64,000 bases of DNA from Bathymodiolus brooksi. Its lineage: Eukaryota; Mollusca; Bivalvia; Mytilida; Modiolidae. Below the pieces are notes generated by a model. It saw nothing but the letters and a program-made list of their open reading frames with translations. It did not search any database and was not told the origin of the DNA. A program made the position numbers and the translations under genes. Below are positions 46,166 through 57,478 of this stretch, piece after piece; positions within the stretch are counted from its first letter, which is position 1, and each line of letters starts with the position of its first letter. Location of the stretch: contig OY804589.1 in assembly GCA_963680875.1 (NCBI GenBank), positions 30,420,962 through 30,484,961 of the forward strand, read 5' to 3'.

Positions 46166-46580
46166 TAAAAAAAAAGCTGCACAGATTTGCTTGCTTCTGC
46201 TCATTGTGTTTTAATTGTTCTGATTTCTTACGTTTCCTAAAACAGAATTAACAGGTAATTTACATAGATGTGACATACAGATTAACCTGTGTTGACAGAA
46301 AAATCCCTCTTTTGAGACCACCTTAATTTACTTCAAAAAAGTTTTCAAGAAATTTGGGAGAATGAAAATTTCTTTTTAATTCCTAGGGTAGGGGCAATGT
46401 TTAGTTAAGTCAGTCAGTTTACAGCCAACCAGTACCTGGAGAAAACCACCAACCGAGCACTGACAAAGTAACTCACAAACTTTAATTATTATTTTTTTAT
46501 TATTATTATTATACTACAATGTTATCTATAAACAATCTCAGCACTTGCTCCCAATTTTCTATCAGTTGTTTACTAGTCGT

Positions 46581-46821
46581 AGCGTGTGAGATCTAAAACT
46601 TCTTTAGGGGTCACGTCGGGGGTCAACATGAATACATTCGGTGTCTTGTCGAGTGCGTTCCAAAACGCATATGCTCGTCTTGTCTGCTGGATTTTGTAGA
46701 AGAGTAGCTGATTGGTTAATTTATGATACATTCATGCTAACCCCTGACAAGGTTAATGTATAATACATTCATGTTGATCACTGACAAACCCCTAAAGGAA
46801 CGTTTTTAGATCTTCCACGCT
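46581..46821. mobile_element. Foldback element, 241 bp
   Basis: Left-arm AGCGTGTGAGATCTAAAACT, CTTTAGGGGT and CAACATGAATACATT pair with right-arm AATACATTCATGTTG, ACCCCTAAAGG and TTTTTAGATCTTCCACGCT. Arms are about 70 bp and imperfect. It ends 38 bp before the exon acceptor at 46858-46859. Confidence 0.75.
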
Positions 46822-46859
46822 GCAAATTTGACAATTTATAGTATCTGTATTGTTTGTAG

Positions 46860-47991
46860 ATGATGTTTCATCAGAAAAAAAGAAGAAGAAGAAGAAAAAG
46901 AAAAAACACGAAAAAAATGGTGAAGCGGATGTTACCATGGATACCACAGTAAACACATCACATGAAGGTATGTATTGTAGGCTTGTTGAAGTTTATATGG
47001 TATGACCCCAGACACAGCATTTAGGAGAAAGATCAAAGACTGACAGGCTTGGAATCGGGGTAATGTGTTGGAGTGGAGCGACATGTCTACCTACAGACTT
47101 TTTTCAATGAGCTAGCACTATGATAATCCAACTAAGGAAGTGTGTTGGTCTAGCATAAAGTGCACAGCATTATCATCTTGTTAAATGTAACTTGTTCTCA
47201 CAATGATATAGCTGACATATTGCTCATTTAGCATTAAGCAACAATCACTTGCTCATTGTTTGTCCTTTAATGCTTTTTCTTTTGGCCATTGTCTTGTCTG
47301 TTCTTCTTCGATATACAGATTCTGATTACCACCTTGCTATCTTCAAACTCTTCTTAAATCACTGATTAACTGAAGAAGCATTTAACCCTTCTTTACATTT
47401 CTTTACACACAAAGATGTAAGAACATTGAAGTTTCTAATGATCGCCTACATCAGTCTGTGTTAGACTCATGTCTTCGCTCTACATGAGACACGGTATACA
47501 AGGAGAAACATTTAATCCTTCTTTACCTTACTTTACACACAAAAATGTAAAAACATTGAAGTTTCTAATGATCGCCTACAGCAGTCTGTGTTAGTCTCAT
47601 GTCTTCACTCTACATGAGACAGGGTCTACAAGGAGAAGCAATTAATCCTTCTTTACATTATTTTACACACAAAAATGTAAAAACATTGAAGTTTCTAGTG
47701 ATCGCCTACAGCAGTCTGTGTTAGGCTCATGTCTTCACTCTACATGAGACTGGGTATACAAGGAGAAGCATTTAATCCTTCTTTACCTTACTTTACACAC
47801 AAAGATGTAAACACATTGAAGTTTCTAATGATCGCCTACAGCAGTCTGTGTTAATCTCATGTCTTCGCTCTACATGAGACAGGGTATACAAGGAGAAGCA
47901 TTTAATCCTTCTTTACATTTTAGATATGGGAAGCGAAAAGAAAAAGAAGAAGAAAAAGAAAAAAATTAAAGAGGAACCGGAATCAGATTAG
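46860..47991 (+). CDS. Last two exons of a host gene with a lysine-rich C-terminus
   Basis: Exon 46860-46967 is bounded by TTTGTAG and a GTATGT donor; the last exon is 47924-47991, preceded by ACATTTTAG. Phases match: the upstream exon ends with G, and AT in the next completes Asp. Decoded tail: DVSSEKKKKKKKKKK, HEKNGEADVTMDTTVN, TSHEDMGSEKKKKKKKK and IKEEPESD-stop (47989-47991). The two K-runs are interrupted by acidic/Thr spacer. Such tails occur on nucleolar proteins (dyskerin, NOP56, NOP58, RNA polymerase I subunits). Which one, if any, cannot be told from 58 residues. Upstream exons must lie to the left; I could not find them among the repeats. The 956-bp intron holds a SINE, a family C scrap and a 130-bp tandem repeat. 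Confidence 0.7.
46995..47355 (+). mobile_element. Intronic type A SINE body plus family C scrap
   Basis: GGCTTGGAATCGGGGTAATG, GAGCGACATGTCTACCTACA and GATATAGCTGACATATTGCT + AAGCAACAATCACTTGC (to about 47255). Then CTTTTGGCCATTGTCTTGTC and GCTATCTTCAAACTCTTCTT (47275-47355). Confidence 0.7.
47375..47920 (+). repeat. Intronic 130-bp tandem repeat, 4 copies plus partial
   Basis: GATCGCCTACAGCAGTCTGT occurs at 47440, 47570, 47700 and 47830, exactly 130 bp apart. Each unit carries CATTTAATCCTTCTTTAC and CTCTACATGAGAC. The array ends within 4 bp of the terminal-exon acceptor: the unit's CCTTCTTTAC supplies the polypyrimidine tract. Confidence 0.93.
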
Positions 47992-48054
47992 AATTGACAA
48001 GACAATATACATTGTCAATCATTTTAAAAATACATGTATTGTGTTCATGATTAC

Positions 48055-48740
48055 AGTCAAACCTGCTTATCAGGTCACCTGTATTAAACAGTCAGCTGTA
48101 TTTAATGGTCACCTCTATTAAACAGTCACCTGTAGTTAAAGGTCACCTCTTTTAAACAGTCACCTGTATTTAAAGGTTACCTGTATTAAACAATCAACTG
48201 TATTTAAAGGTCACCTCTATTAAGCAGTCACCTGTAGTAAGCAGTCAACTGTATTTAAAGGTCACCTATATTAAGCAATCACCTGTATTTAAAGGTCACC
48301 TGTATTAAACAATCAACTGTATTTAAAGGTCACCTCTATTAAACAGTCACCTGTATTAAGCAGTCACCTGTATTTAAAGGTCACCTGTATTAAACAGTCA
48401 CCTGTATTTAAAGGTCACCTGTATTAAACAGTCACCTGTATTTAAAGGTCACCTCTATTAAGCAGTCATTAAGATTTAAAGGTCATCTCTATTAAACAGT
48501 CACCTGTATTTAAAGGTCACCTGTATTAAACAGTCACCTGTATTTAAAGGTCACCTCTATTAAACAGTCACCTGTATTTAAAGGTCATATGTATTAAACA
48601 ATAACTGTATTTAAAGGTCACCTCTATGAAACAATCAACTGTATTTAAAGGTCATCTCTATTAAACAGTCACCTGTATTTAAAGGTCACCTGTATTAAAC
48701 AGTCACCTCTATTAAGCTGTCACCTGTATTTAAAGGTTAC
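48055..48740 (+). repeat. 34-bp minisatellite downstream of the lysine-rich gene
   Basis: TATTAAACAGTCACCTGTAT + TTAAAGGTCACCTG is repeated about 20 times, with variants CTCTATTAAGCAG and CAATCAACTG. A worn single-copy version sits at 34900-35030 and near 48830. Confidence 0.92.
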
Positions 48741-48744
48741 CTTT

Positions 48745-49505
48745 TCTTGTCCTGTCATAGACAAATTTGTTATGAATTGAACTTCCTCCCATCTTGTAAG
48801 TTAAGGCCACTTTTTCTTTGTTTCTAAGGTGACCTCTTAATACAGGTTTGACTATTCCCAGGAGGGCATTATAAATAAAATTCTAAGATCTTAAGAGGCT
48901 CATTCCTGTTTGCCATTATACATTTCAGTCAAATAATTCTCATTTTGTTCATTTTCTCAAATATTCTTGTTAAATAGACCATTTTCAAGTTTTTGACTTG
49001 ATTCTAAAATTATGTTTTTATACACTTCTTTTTATTTTAAAGGAGTTATTTGCCTTTAAGATTGGTAAAAGATCACCATGTTATCAATTCTCCATATTCT
49101 ATGGAAAAAAAATCCAGTACATTTTGTTTTAAAGCTGACAGGACTTTCAATATTTTTCAAGTCTACCAGTACTGTACTATTTAATACTGTAGGTACTTTT
49201 TTTTATAAAAAATTGAACAATTTTCATGAATATCTTATACAACACTCTTTAAAATCAGGAGGTATAAAAGACCATATTAGGCAGGAAAAGTACCTGGTAC
49301 CACCCCTTTTTGTAAGGCCTGAGTTGTGCATAATACTCTACAAAAAGAGAGGTAATTCTACTTCTATGTTGTGACAACAAGGAATTATTGTGAAGCTCCG
49401 TATTTGATATTGTTCAGTTTAATTAATCAACGATTGGAACACAGATTAGCAAAAAAAAAATTTCACAACACATTGTTACCTTGAAGAAAAATAAATATAT
49501 GTTTG
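48745..49505. other. Unassigned AT-rich stretch
   Basis: It may include the 3' flank of the lysine-rich gene (AATAAA near 48870). The open frame 49078-49374 starts in AT-rich DNA and has no recognised domain. Confidence 0.45.
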
Positions 49506-49506
49506 A

Positions 49507-49697
49507 TGGTGTTTAATGACGCTTTCAACAATATTTCAGTTATATCGTGGCAGTCAGTTTTATTGGTGGAGGAAACCGGAGAAAACCATCAACCTGCTCA
49601 AGTCACTGACAAACTATCAACATCAGTGGTGATAGACACTGATTGCATAGATATTTGTAAATTCAGCTACCATGTGATCACGGCCAAGACAGCCCCC
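49507..49697 (-). mobile_element. tRNA-derived SINE, type D, internally deleted
   Basis: GTTTAATGACGCTTTCAACA, TATCGTGGCAGTCAGTTTTA and GGTGATAGACACTGATTGCA are kept. The B-box region (GTTCGAACCCC) is deleted between 49622 and 49628. Confidence 0.8.
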
Positions 49698-49699
49698 TG

Positions 49700-51215
49700 A
49701 GACTCGAGGAATACAATGTTTAACATAATTAAAAGTCACATGACATAAACCTGAAATAAAGGTTGTCATTGTTAAGGTTTCTGTTAATGTGTTTGCTTGT
49801 CAAGAGATGTACAATGGCGTCGTCAGTTTTCACCTATTGTTAGGATGATGAAAGTATTTTTAAATAAATTGCCAAGATATTTGTGGTGTTTTTTGTTTTA
49901 CAGGGATTGTCATTGTGTGCTTCTCCTTTCAAAAGTATATATGACAGTCCTGCCCTCCATTCAATATGTTCACCGTTTCTAAAAATATAAATTTCTTTAA
50001 AGTGATAAAAACTTCTACATTTGTTCTGCAATAACAAATTTAAACAATGAAACTTGGGTAGAATTGTCTTTGAATGATCCCCTATCCATAACATCTCAGA
50101 CAATGCTGCCTTCCATCCACGATGTTAGCTATTTTCATTAATATTTAAATACAAGCTACATACTGATCGTTGGTCAGTACTTGCTAAATTTTTGCTTATT
50201 TGGGTATGAGTGAGGGGGGGGGGGGGGTCATTATGTTATATCCATGTCCGTCTGTCAGGTAATTGGTTTCCGCTCAATAAGTGAAGTTCCTATTGAGCAA
50301 ATCTTTTGAAAGTTATACACAAAAGCAGTTGGAAGATACCAAAGGGGTTTTAATCAGAAGTCGTAATTCGAAAAACAGACAATATAATGGACCAAAGAAA
50401 AACATCAAAGGAAGGACAAGTTTGATTTCAAACTTTGCCCCTTTTTCCATTATGGAGCTATGCCCCTTGATTTACTGAAAACAATCTGTTTACTTTGGCT
50501 TGAAGCGAGGGCATCCATATCCTATGGACACATTCTTACATTTTATCCCATTTCGTTTGATTTAAAATCTGAAATGACTTGACACACGGAGAAGTTTAAG
50601 AATAGTTTGAAGATACCAACATGGGAACTCAAAATCGGAAAATCGATGAAGGAGAGACAACACAATGGCCAAAAGAAGAGGCACAAAAGGACAAAAGCGA
50701 TCAACAAAATATTGCACATTAAACTAAAGATCGAGTAACACCAACCCCACTAAAACCAGGAGTGACAACAGGTGCTTCGGAAAGGTACGCACTTCCTTTT
50801 CCACTAGTAGCACCTGTCTGGAAAATACTTTGCATTTGATAAATCACATACTGTACATACACAACTAATCATTGGATGGTCGGTAATTTACCATTTTATT
50901 GTTCGATATACAAATTTGAAATTGAAGATAGTCACCGGAAATGAATTGTGATTGTTGTATCTTTATTGCACCACTGCTAGGTGTGCAGGGCATCAAGTTG
51001 TACCCACGTCCGCCCGTCTGTCCATGCATTTTGTTTCTTCTTAATAACTGCAGGTACCCTTGAGCAAATTATTTTAAGATTAATATGCAAGGTCAGAAAC
51101 CATAAAAGAAAGGCAAGAATTATAATAACACTTGATTTTCCGAAAAATATTTCATTTACATTACTCTAACTGGAAGAGGAGGTAGGAATTGCTGGAACGT
51201 ATTGGGGCAGGGTTG
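49700..51215 (-). mobile_element. Non-genic stretch with two family C 3'-end fragments
   Basis: Fragments lie at about 50315-50420 (AAGATACCAAAGGGGTTTTA, ATTCGAAAAACAGACAATAT) and 50600-50815 (AGTTTGAAGATACCAACATG, CTAAAGATCGAGTAACACCA, CCTTTTCCACTAGTAGCACC). A G-run of about 15 lies at 50213-50227. Elsewhere in this stretch I see nothing. Confidence 0.5.
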
Positions 51216-51225
51216 TTAGGATTAT

Positions 51226-51474
51226 GATGTGTAACGCCACTTTAAGCCATATTTCGGTTATATCGTGCCGTGGTGTGCAGTTTTATTGGTGGAGGAAACC
51301 GGAGCACCCAGTGAAAACCATCGACCTGCCACTAGTCACTGCATGTTAAACTTGATCACATCAGGTTGTATTGAGTACACCTCACCATGAAGTGTATTTG
51401 AACTCACAACTTTAATTGTGATAGGCACAGTGCAAATATAGTTGGAATTCTATCTACCATACGAACACCACCCT
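51226..51474 (-). mobile_element. tRNA-derived SINE, type D
   Basis: GTGTAACGCCACTTTAAGCC, GGTGGAGGAAACCGGAG, GACCTGCCACTAGTCACTGC, and minus-strand B-box-like GTGAGTTCAAATACAC (51395-51411). Confidence 0.8.
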
Positions 51475-51744
51475 GTAACATCTAAATTTTTGCTTTATTT
51501 ACCATAAATTTGCAGAATATTTTGAGAATAGTATAGTGGATTTATTTTAACATTCAAAACGTCCTTGGGAAAAACCGCTAGATACAGGCCTATGAAAAAC
51601 CATTTTTGAAATTTGTCAAATGTCTCAGAGAAATCACAACTATTGAAACCCAGATTACATGAGTGTAAAAACGCAGGGCACAATTTTAGAAATGTGGAAC
51701 TAATTCTATTTTCAACCTAAGAATAGATAACGAATGTGAAGTGG

Positions 51745-51960
51745 TGGATAAGAAACAGGATAGGCTGTCTGAGTTGGGCTACATGTTTACCCGAGGATGA
51801 TTGGTTCTGTGAGCTCACACTATAAAAATACAATTAAACCTGTAGGCTTAGTACAAAGCGGACATTATCACTTGTCATTTATTTGAATGTAACTTGTTCT
51901 CTCCATGATATAACTGAAAAATTGCTCATTTGGCATTAAACAACAATCACTTATTCACTC
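51745..51960 (+). mobile_element. Type A SINE, head-truncated, feeding into a minisatellite
   Basis: CTGTCTGAGTTGGGCTACAT, GATTGGTTCTGTGAGCTCAC, GATATAACTGAAAAATTGCT and CATTTGGCATTAAACAACAA + TCACTTATTCACTC. The last 25-30 bases are the seed sequence of the adjoining array. Confidence 0.8.
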
Positions 51961-53330
51961 CTAGCCAGGTGGTCCTGACATTAAACAACAATCACTCATT
52001 CACTCCTAGTCAGGTGGTCCTGATAGTATTTGGTTTGGTTGGCATTAAACAACTATCACTCATTCACTCCTAACCAGGTGGTCCTGATAGTATTTGGTTT
52101 GGTTGGCATTAAACAACAATCACTCATTCACTCCTAACCAGGTGGTCCTGACATTAAACAACACTCACTCATTCACTCCTAACCAGGTGGTCCTGATAGT
52201 GTTTGGTTTGGTTGGCATTAAACAACAATCACTCATTCACTCCTAACCAGGCGGTCCTGATAGTATTTGGTTTGGTTGGCATTAAACAACAATCACTCAT
52301 TCACTCCTTGCCAGGTGGTCCTGACATTAAGCACCAATCACTCATTCACTCCTAGCCAGGTGGTCCTGACAATAAACAACACTCACTCATTCACTCCTGG
52401 CCAGGTGGTCCTGACATTAAACAACGATCACTCATTCACTCCTAACCAGGTGGTCCTGATAGTATTTGGTTTGGTTGGCATTAAACAACAATCACTCGTT
52501 CACTCCTAACCAGGTGGTCCTCATAGTATTTGGTTTGGTTGGCATTAAACAACAATCACTCTTTCACTCCTAACCAGGTGGTCCTCATAGTATTTGGTTT
52601 GGTTGGCATTAAACAACAATCACTCATTCACTCCTAACCAGGTGGTCCTGATAGTATTTGGTTTGGTTGGCATTAAACAACAATCACTCATTCACTCCTA
52701 ACCAGGTGGTGCTCATAGTATTTGGTTTGGTTGGCATTAAACAACAATCACTCATTCACTCCTAACCAGGTGGTCCTCATAGTATTTGGTTTGGTTGGCA
52801 TTAAACAACAATCACTCATTCACTCCTAACCAGGTGGTCCTGATAGTATTTGGTTTGGTTGGCATTAAACAACAATCACTCATTCACTCCTAACCAGGTG
52901 GTCCTGACATTAAACAACAATCACTCATTCTCTCCTAGCCAGGTGCTCCTGATAGTATTTGGTTTGGTTGGCATTAAACAACAATCACTCATTCACTCCT
53001 AACCAGGTGGTCCTGGCATTAAACAACAATCACTCATGCACTCCTAGCCAGGTGGTCCTGATAGTATTTGGTTCGGTTGGCATTAAACAACAATCACTCA
53101 TTCACTCCTAACCAGGTGGTCCTGATATTAAACAACAATCACTCATTCACTCATAGCCAGGTGGTCCTAATAGTATTTGGTTTGGTTGGCATTAAACAAC
53201 AATCACTCATTCACTCCTAACCAGGTGGTCCTGACATTAAACAACAATCACTCATTCACTCCTAACCAGGTGGTCCTGATAGTATTTGGTTTGGTTGGCA
53301 TTAAACAACAATCACTCATTCACTCCTAGT
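51955..53330 (+). repeat. 64/45-bp minisatellite built from a SINE tail
   Basis: Long unit (64 bp): GTCCTGATAGTATTTGGTTT + GGTTGGCATTAAACAACAAT + CACTCATTCACTCCTAACCA + GGTG. Short unit (45 bp) lacks TAGTATTTGGTTTGGTTGGC. The two types are interspersed over roughly 24 units. Unit 1 has one ancestral copy at 4075-4120 (ACTCACTCGTAACCACGTGG + TCCTAATAG). Confidence 0.95.
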
Positions 53331-53344
53331 CACAATAGCTGAGT

Positions 53345-53765
53345 AAATTTCAGTAGCTGAACTGATCAATGGAACTGTATGAATGATACTATTAAGTCAC
53401 CAGTTTGATAATCTGATCAATGGAACTGTATGAATGATACTACTAAGTCACCAGTTTGATAAACTGATCAATGGAACTGTATGAATGATACTACTAAGTC
53501 ATCCGTTTGATAAACTGATCAATGGAACTGTATGAATGCTACTACTAAGTCATCAGTTTAATAAACTGATCAATGGAACTGTATGAATGATACTACTAAG
53601 TCATCAGTTTAATAAACTGATCAATGGAACTGTATGAATGATACTACTAAGTCATCAGTTTGATAAGCTGATCAATGGAACTGTATGAATGTTTCTAATA
53701 AGTCATCAGTTTGATAAACTGATCAATGGAACTGTATGAATGATACTACTTAATGGTAGTGTATT
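53345..53765 (+). repeat. 51-bp tandem repeat, about 8 copies
   Basis: CTGATCAATGGAACTGTATG begins at 53362, 53413, 53464, 53515, 53566, 53617, 53668 and 53719, exactly 51 bp apart. Unit 1 carries a single copy (4144-4195). Confidence 0.95.
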
Positions 53766-55513
53766 ATTGTTCTAACTAAGTCACTAGGCTGATCAGGTAA
53801 CATATATTTATGAATGTAAAATGTGCTAAGCACAATAATAACAATTATATTTTAAATTATTAATTAATTAATAATAAAAAAGGGGGGTTGTAAAAGTCGC
53901 ACTACATATATACAATGCTCGTTTACAACTACCAGTGAGTTAAACCACAGACGTTTGTGGTATAGAGTTATCTATCTTCGTATTCTTCTTAGAGTATGAA
54001 ACATCCATATCAATGGTCTGTCATCTGGTCGACATCAACTTATTTCCCATGTTTCACTATATTGTTTTAAATATTATCTATATTTGTTTATGTGCTTGAT
54101 TTGTTGACAATATTATATGCGCATTATTTGTATGGAGAGAACAAGTCCATAAGTTGTGATATTTTTTTGTTCAATCCCACTAGCTGTTTTATTTGCAATA
54201 AAATAATATTAAATCTAACCAATCCCCCCCTCTTTTGTTTTAAATAATATCTATATTTGTTTATGTGCTATATTAGTTGTCACTATTTAAGGTGTATTAT
54301 TTGTATGGAGATGACAAGTCCATAAGTTGTGATATTTTTTGTTCAATTCCATTAGCTATTTTATTTGCAATAAAATAATATTAAATATAACCAATATCCC
54401 CCCTTTTTGTAACTTTCTGTTTACATATTTATTTTCAATAAAATGTCATTATTATTACATTTCTTTTTCCTTTACTTAACGTGTTCGTGTCAATATCCAT
54501 CCAATCTCATGCTAACAACAGCCTGCATGTTCCGACCTTTTATACTCTAATATGTAAACATGCACAGCAAGTTGGAAAAAGCGAGGTAATTCAATGTCTC
54601 ATGCGCCTGTGACCAAACACGGCAACTATGATAAGAGTGAACAATTAAAATGTTTTTGTTATAACAATAGAAGTATCGACTTTATAAATTCAACATTTAA
54701 GCGTTGACATTTAACACATTGTTTGCTTCGTTTTATTTATAGTACAATATCACCATATCTCACATGACCAGGAAGCTTATTCACTTCCTGGTAGAAGAAC
54801 ATTTTGAAATATGAGCTGTGACATCTTTTGGTAATATTACAGGTATGGAAATATGTTTTTTTTTAACAGGATTCGTTTTCCTTGGTGTCAATTAGAGCTT
54901 GTTGACATTATATGTCAAAAAGTGGTTTGTACACAAAAAAAGAAATCAGTAGTTATCATTCGACCAGTTTCAAATATGTCACAGATCTAAAAATATCAAA
55001 CTGTATGGGAAATATTAACACTGGGAAAGAGAAATAATATGAACAAGAGATATATAAATGAGTTACTGTATGGTATATATCTGTCTTTGTGTGTATCTGG
55101 TGTAGCTGCGGAACGTAGCCCTTATGGTCCTTGGCCAGTTTTCTGATATTTGCGGCCTATGTGGTCCGCAAATATCAGAAAACTGGCCAAGGACCATAAG
55201 GGCTATGGTTCCGCAGCTATATCTGGTGATACTACAAGATCCCAAACTATGATATGACCCTTAACCTTCTGTATCGAAGTCACTAGTATCACTTCCTACA
55301 ATAAATATACAGGTACCTGATCAAATCGGCCCAGTCAATATCTCCCCTATATTTAACAAAATTGCCCCCACTTCAAATCCGCCCTAAACAAAATCGCCCC
55401 ACATTAATCAATATCGCCCCAACATTTTTTGTTGTAAATAATAATAGTTATGATTATATTACTATTATTATTGGTTTTGAAAACGACATTCTGATAAGTA
55501 ATAATTGAGATAA
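53766..55513 (+). repeat. Upstream flank of duplicated unit 3
   Basis: Collinear with 4200-5790: GGGGGGTTGTAAAAGTC, the 180-bp module in tandem (54060-54400), TGTTCCGACCTTTTATACTC, CATATCTCACATGACCAGGA and the AAATCGCCCC block (55340-55420). It breaks at 55513 where the large TIR element is inserted and resumes at 60102. Confidence 0.88.
55103..55219. mobile_element. 117-bp hairpin MITE with 9-bp target duplication
   Basis: Arms TAGCTGCGGAAC..ATTTGCGG and their complement differ by only a couple of bases over about 53 bp, with a loop of about 10 nt. The target duplication TATCTGGTG lies at 55094-55102 and 55220-55228. The matching place in unit 1 (near 5492-5502) has the site once. A 9-bp duplication suggests a Mutator-type transposase; an 8-bp hAT reading is also possible. 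Confidence 0.93.
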
Positions 55514-55862
55514 GGGACCAGTCATTATTTATCTCCAAGGGCGGCAAAAAGGTAGGGGGGACATACACAATTGGCAATTGATAGAGGGAGGGTCACTGCT
55601 TTTCTGGTTGATCAAGCAGGGGGGAGTCATGATTTTTTTAAGCATACACTATAGATAAAATCTATTTGCCTATAGAATGAAAATAAATATATTCAGCCGA
55701 AAAAATGTATCCTTGTCATACATTTTGCCAAATATCAAACTGTCGCTATATATAAATAAATATATATGTATAGAGTACATAGGAACGAGGCTTTCTGGTT
55801 CACTACATTACATTTCCAGAGTCAACCCAGAGAGACAGATCAATGCATGAACATAGGATATG

Positions 55863-56020
55863 CAGTGTTCTTTCAAGGCCCATATAGCACCATGGTACCA
55901 TGGCGCTATTTTGTTAAATTTTATAATGGAATGTATTAGGGCAATGGTGCTTTAATTTTCAGAAAACCAGTGCTCTCTTAATTTCCATGATACTATTTGA
56001 AAATCCTTGGGAGAACACTG
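55863..56020. mobile_element. 158-bp hAT-like MITE with 5-bp target duplication
   Basis: Ends CAGTGTTCT and AGAACACTG; target duplication ATATG at 55858-55862 and 56021-56025. The interior contains GCACCATGGTACCATGGCGC. Same TIR start and duplication length as the larger element at 57479. Confidence 0.8.
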
Positions 56021-56411
56021 ATATGTTATAGATATTCTTGACAAGAAATGTTTTTGATAGTATATTCTTTTCAAAGGAAACACCAAGATAGATTTCCTTT
56101 CAACATCTCAAACATGAAAAAAAGCATGGTTTTAAAGGTAACTATTTAATTGATAAAAACAAATCTGAAACACTTTAATAACATTCAAATTACAATCCAG
56201 AGGAATACAAAAACTGACTAGGTAGTAATAAATTTATATGTATAATACTGCATTTACATAAATTAAATAGTTCTGACTAGATTATGAAACTTGTTAAAAT
56301 TAAATGCATCACAAAATAGTTGTACATGTATTAACTATCAAACATATTAAATCTCTTAAGCAAACAAAACAAAACAGATATGTAAAAATGAGACTAGGAT
56401 GAATAAATATA

Positions 56412-56558
56412 CAATACTTGTGCACTGTCGAAGCATATAGGTAATATGTGTATGAGGCTTAGAAACGGGGGGAAAGGCGAGGCTTTGCCGAGCCTTTTCC
56501 CGCGTTTCGCGCCGAATACACATATTTACCTATATGCTTCGACAGTGCACATGTATTG
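56412..56558. repeat. 147-bp near-perfect stem-loop
   Basis: Outer arms TGTGCACTGTCGAAGCATAT + AGGTAA pair with TTACCT + ATATGCTTCGACAGTGCACA. Inner GAAACG/CGTTTC and GGAAAGGC/GCCTTTTCC pair as well, around GGCTTTGCC. It is much more GC-rich in the centre than its surroundings. No clear target duplication; CAATAC/GTATTG mark the limits. Confidence 0.88.
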
Positions 56559-57478
56559 CATTTGTCCTGTAATTTTAAATCGTAAATAAACGTTTAATGG
56601 ACGATGATTAAAGTATTTGAAATAATTTTGTATATGTATTTATAAATACTTCTAAAAACTTCATTTAATTCTGCTTTTATTGGTCCAAGTTTCATGAAAA
56701 TCCGACCACAAATGACTTCAGGAAAATTTGGAAACAAATCTGGTTTTGTATGATTTATATAGAGAAAAATCTTTGCGTGCCAATACTTTTGGATAGAGAT
56801 TGTAGATATTTCTATTTTGTTGATTTTTCACATTTCTTGTGAACATTTATTGTTAAATCGGCAGAATATTTCATACTTTATATGGCATGTAAGGCGTGCA
56901 AACTATTTTCAGAAGAAAGAAGAACATTTATATTAAAAACTATTTTATTGATATGTTTACACAGTTTCAGCTGTTGTAGGAAATGCAATTCAGTTTTGGG
57001 TAAAAATAAATCTTCCTGAAACAAAACAAAGTTGTCAGGGGAGATAGTTAATTGGTTTTACATGGAAAGTACCTACAAATCAAATAGATGATAAAAATCC
57101 TTCTTGTTATATATGGTGCCAAATTTTTGTATTCTATTTTGTGAAATTAGGTTCAATTCAAAAATCACAATGTGACACCCATTCTTATACAATTATTTGA
57201 TCTATATGTAGAAGTATACTTATTTACATCTTAATAGTACAGTGTAATTAATCTGCAGTAAAAATGTCATATTCCTGAGGATATGATATGATATTTAAAA
57301 TTATTATTGTACAGCTGATTCTTTATATGCACTTGAAGGGGTTAACATGCTTATTAAATTACATATATGACTAAATATTATTTCTATATCATAATTGTGA
57401 TTAATAGATTTAATTCAGTTTAAAATTTTGATTAAAATAATATTTGTTGATTGTATTTTGATTTACCTGAGTACCATG

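Noticed and set aside
52267..52509. Periodic open frame (NNHSFTP-QVVL repeats) as a repeat protein
   Set aside because: It is the minisatellite read in one frame; 64 bp is not a multiple of three, so the frame cannot persist through long units.
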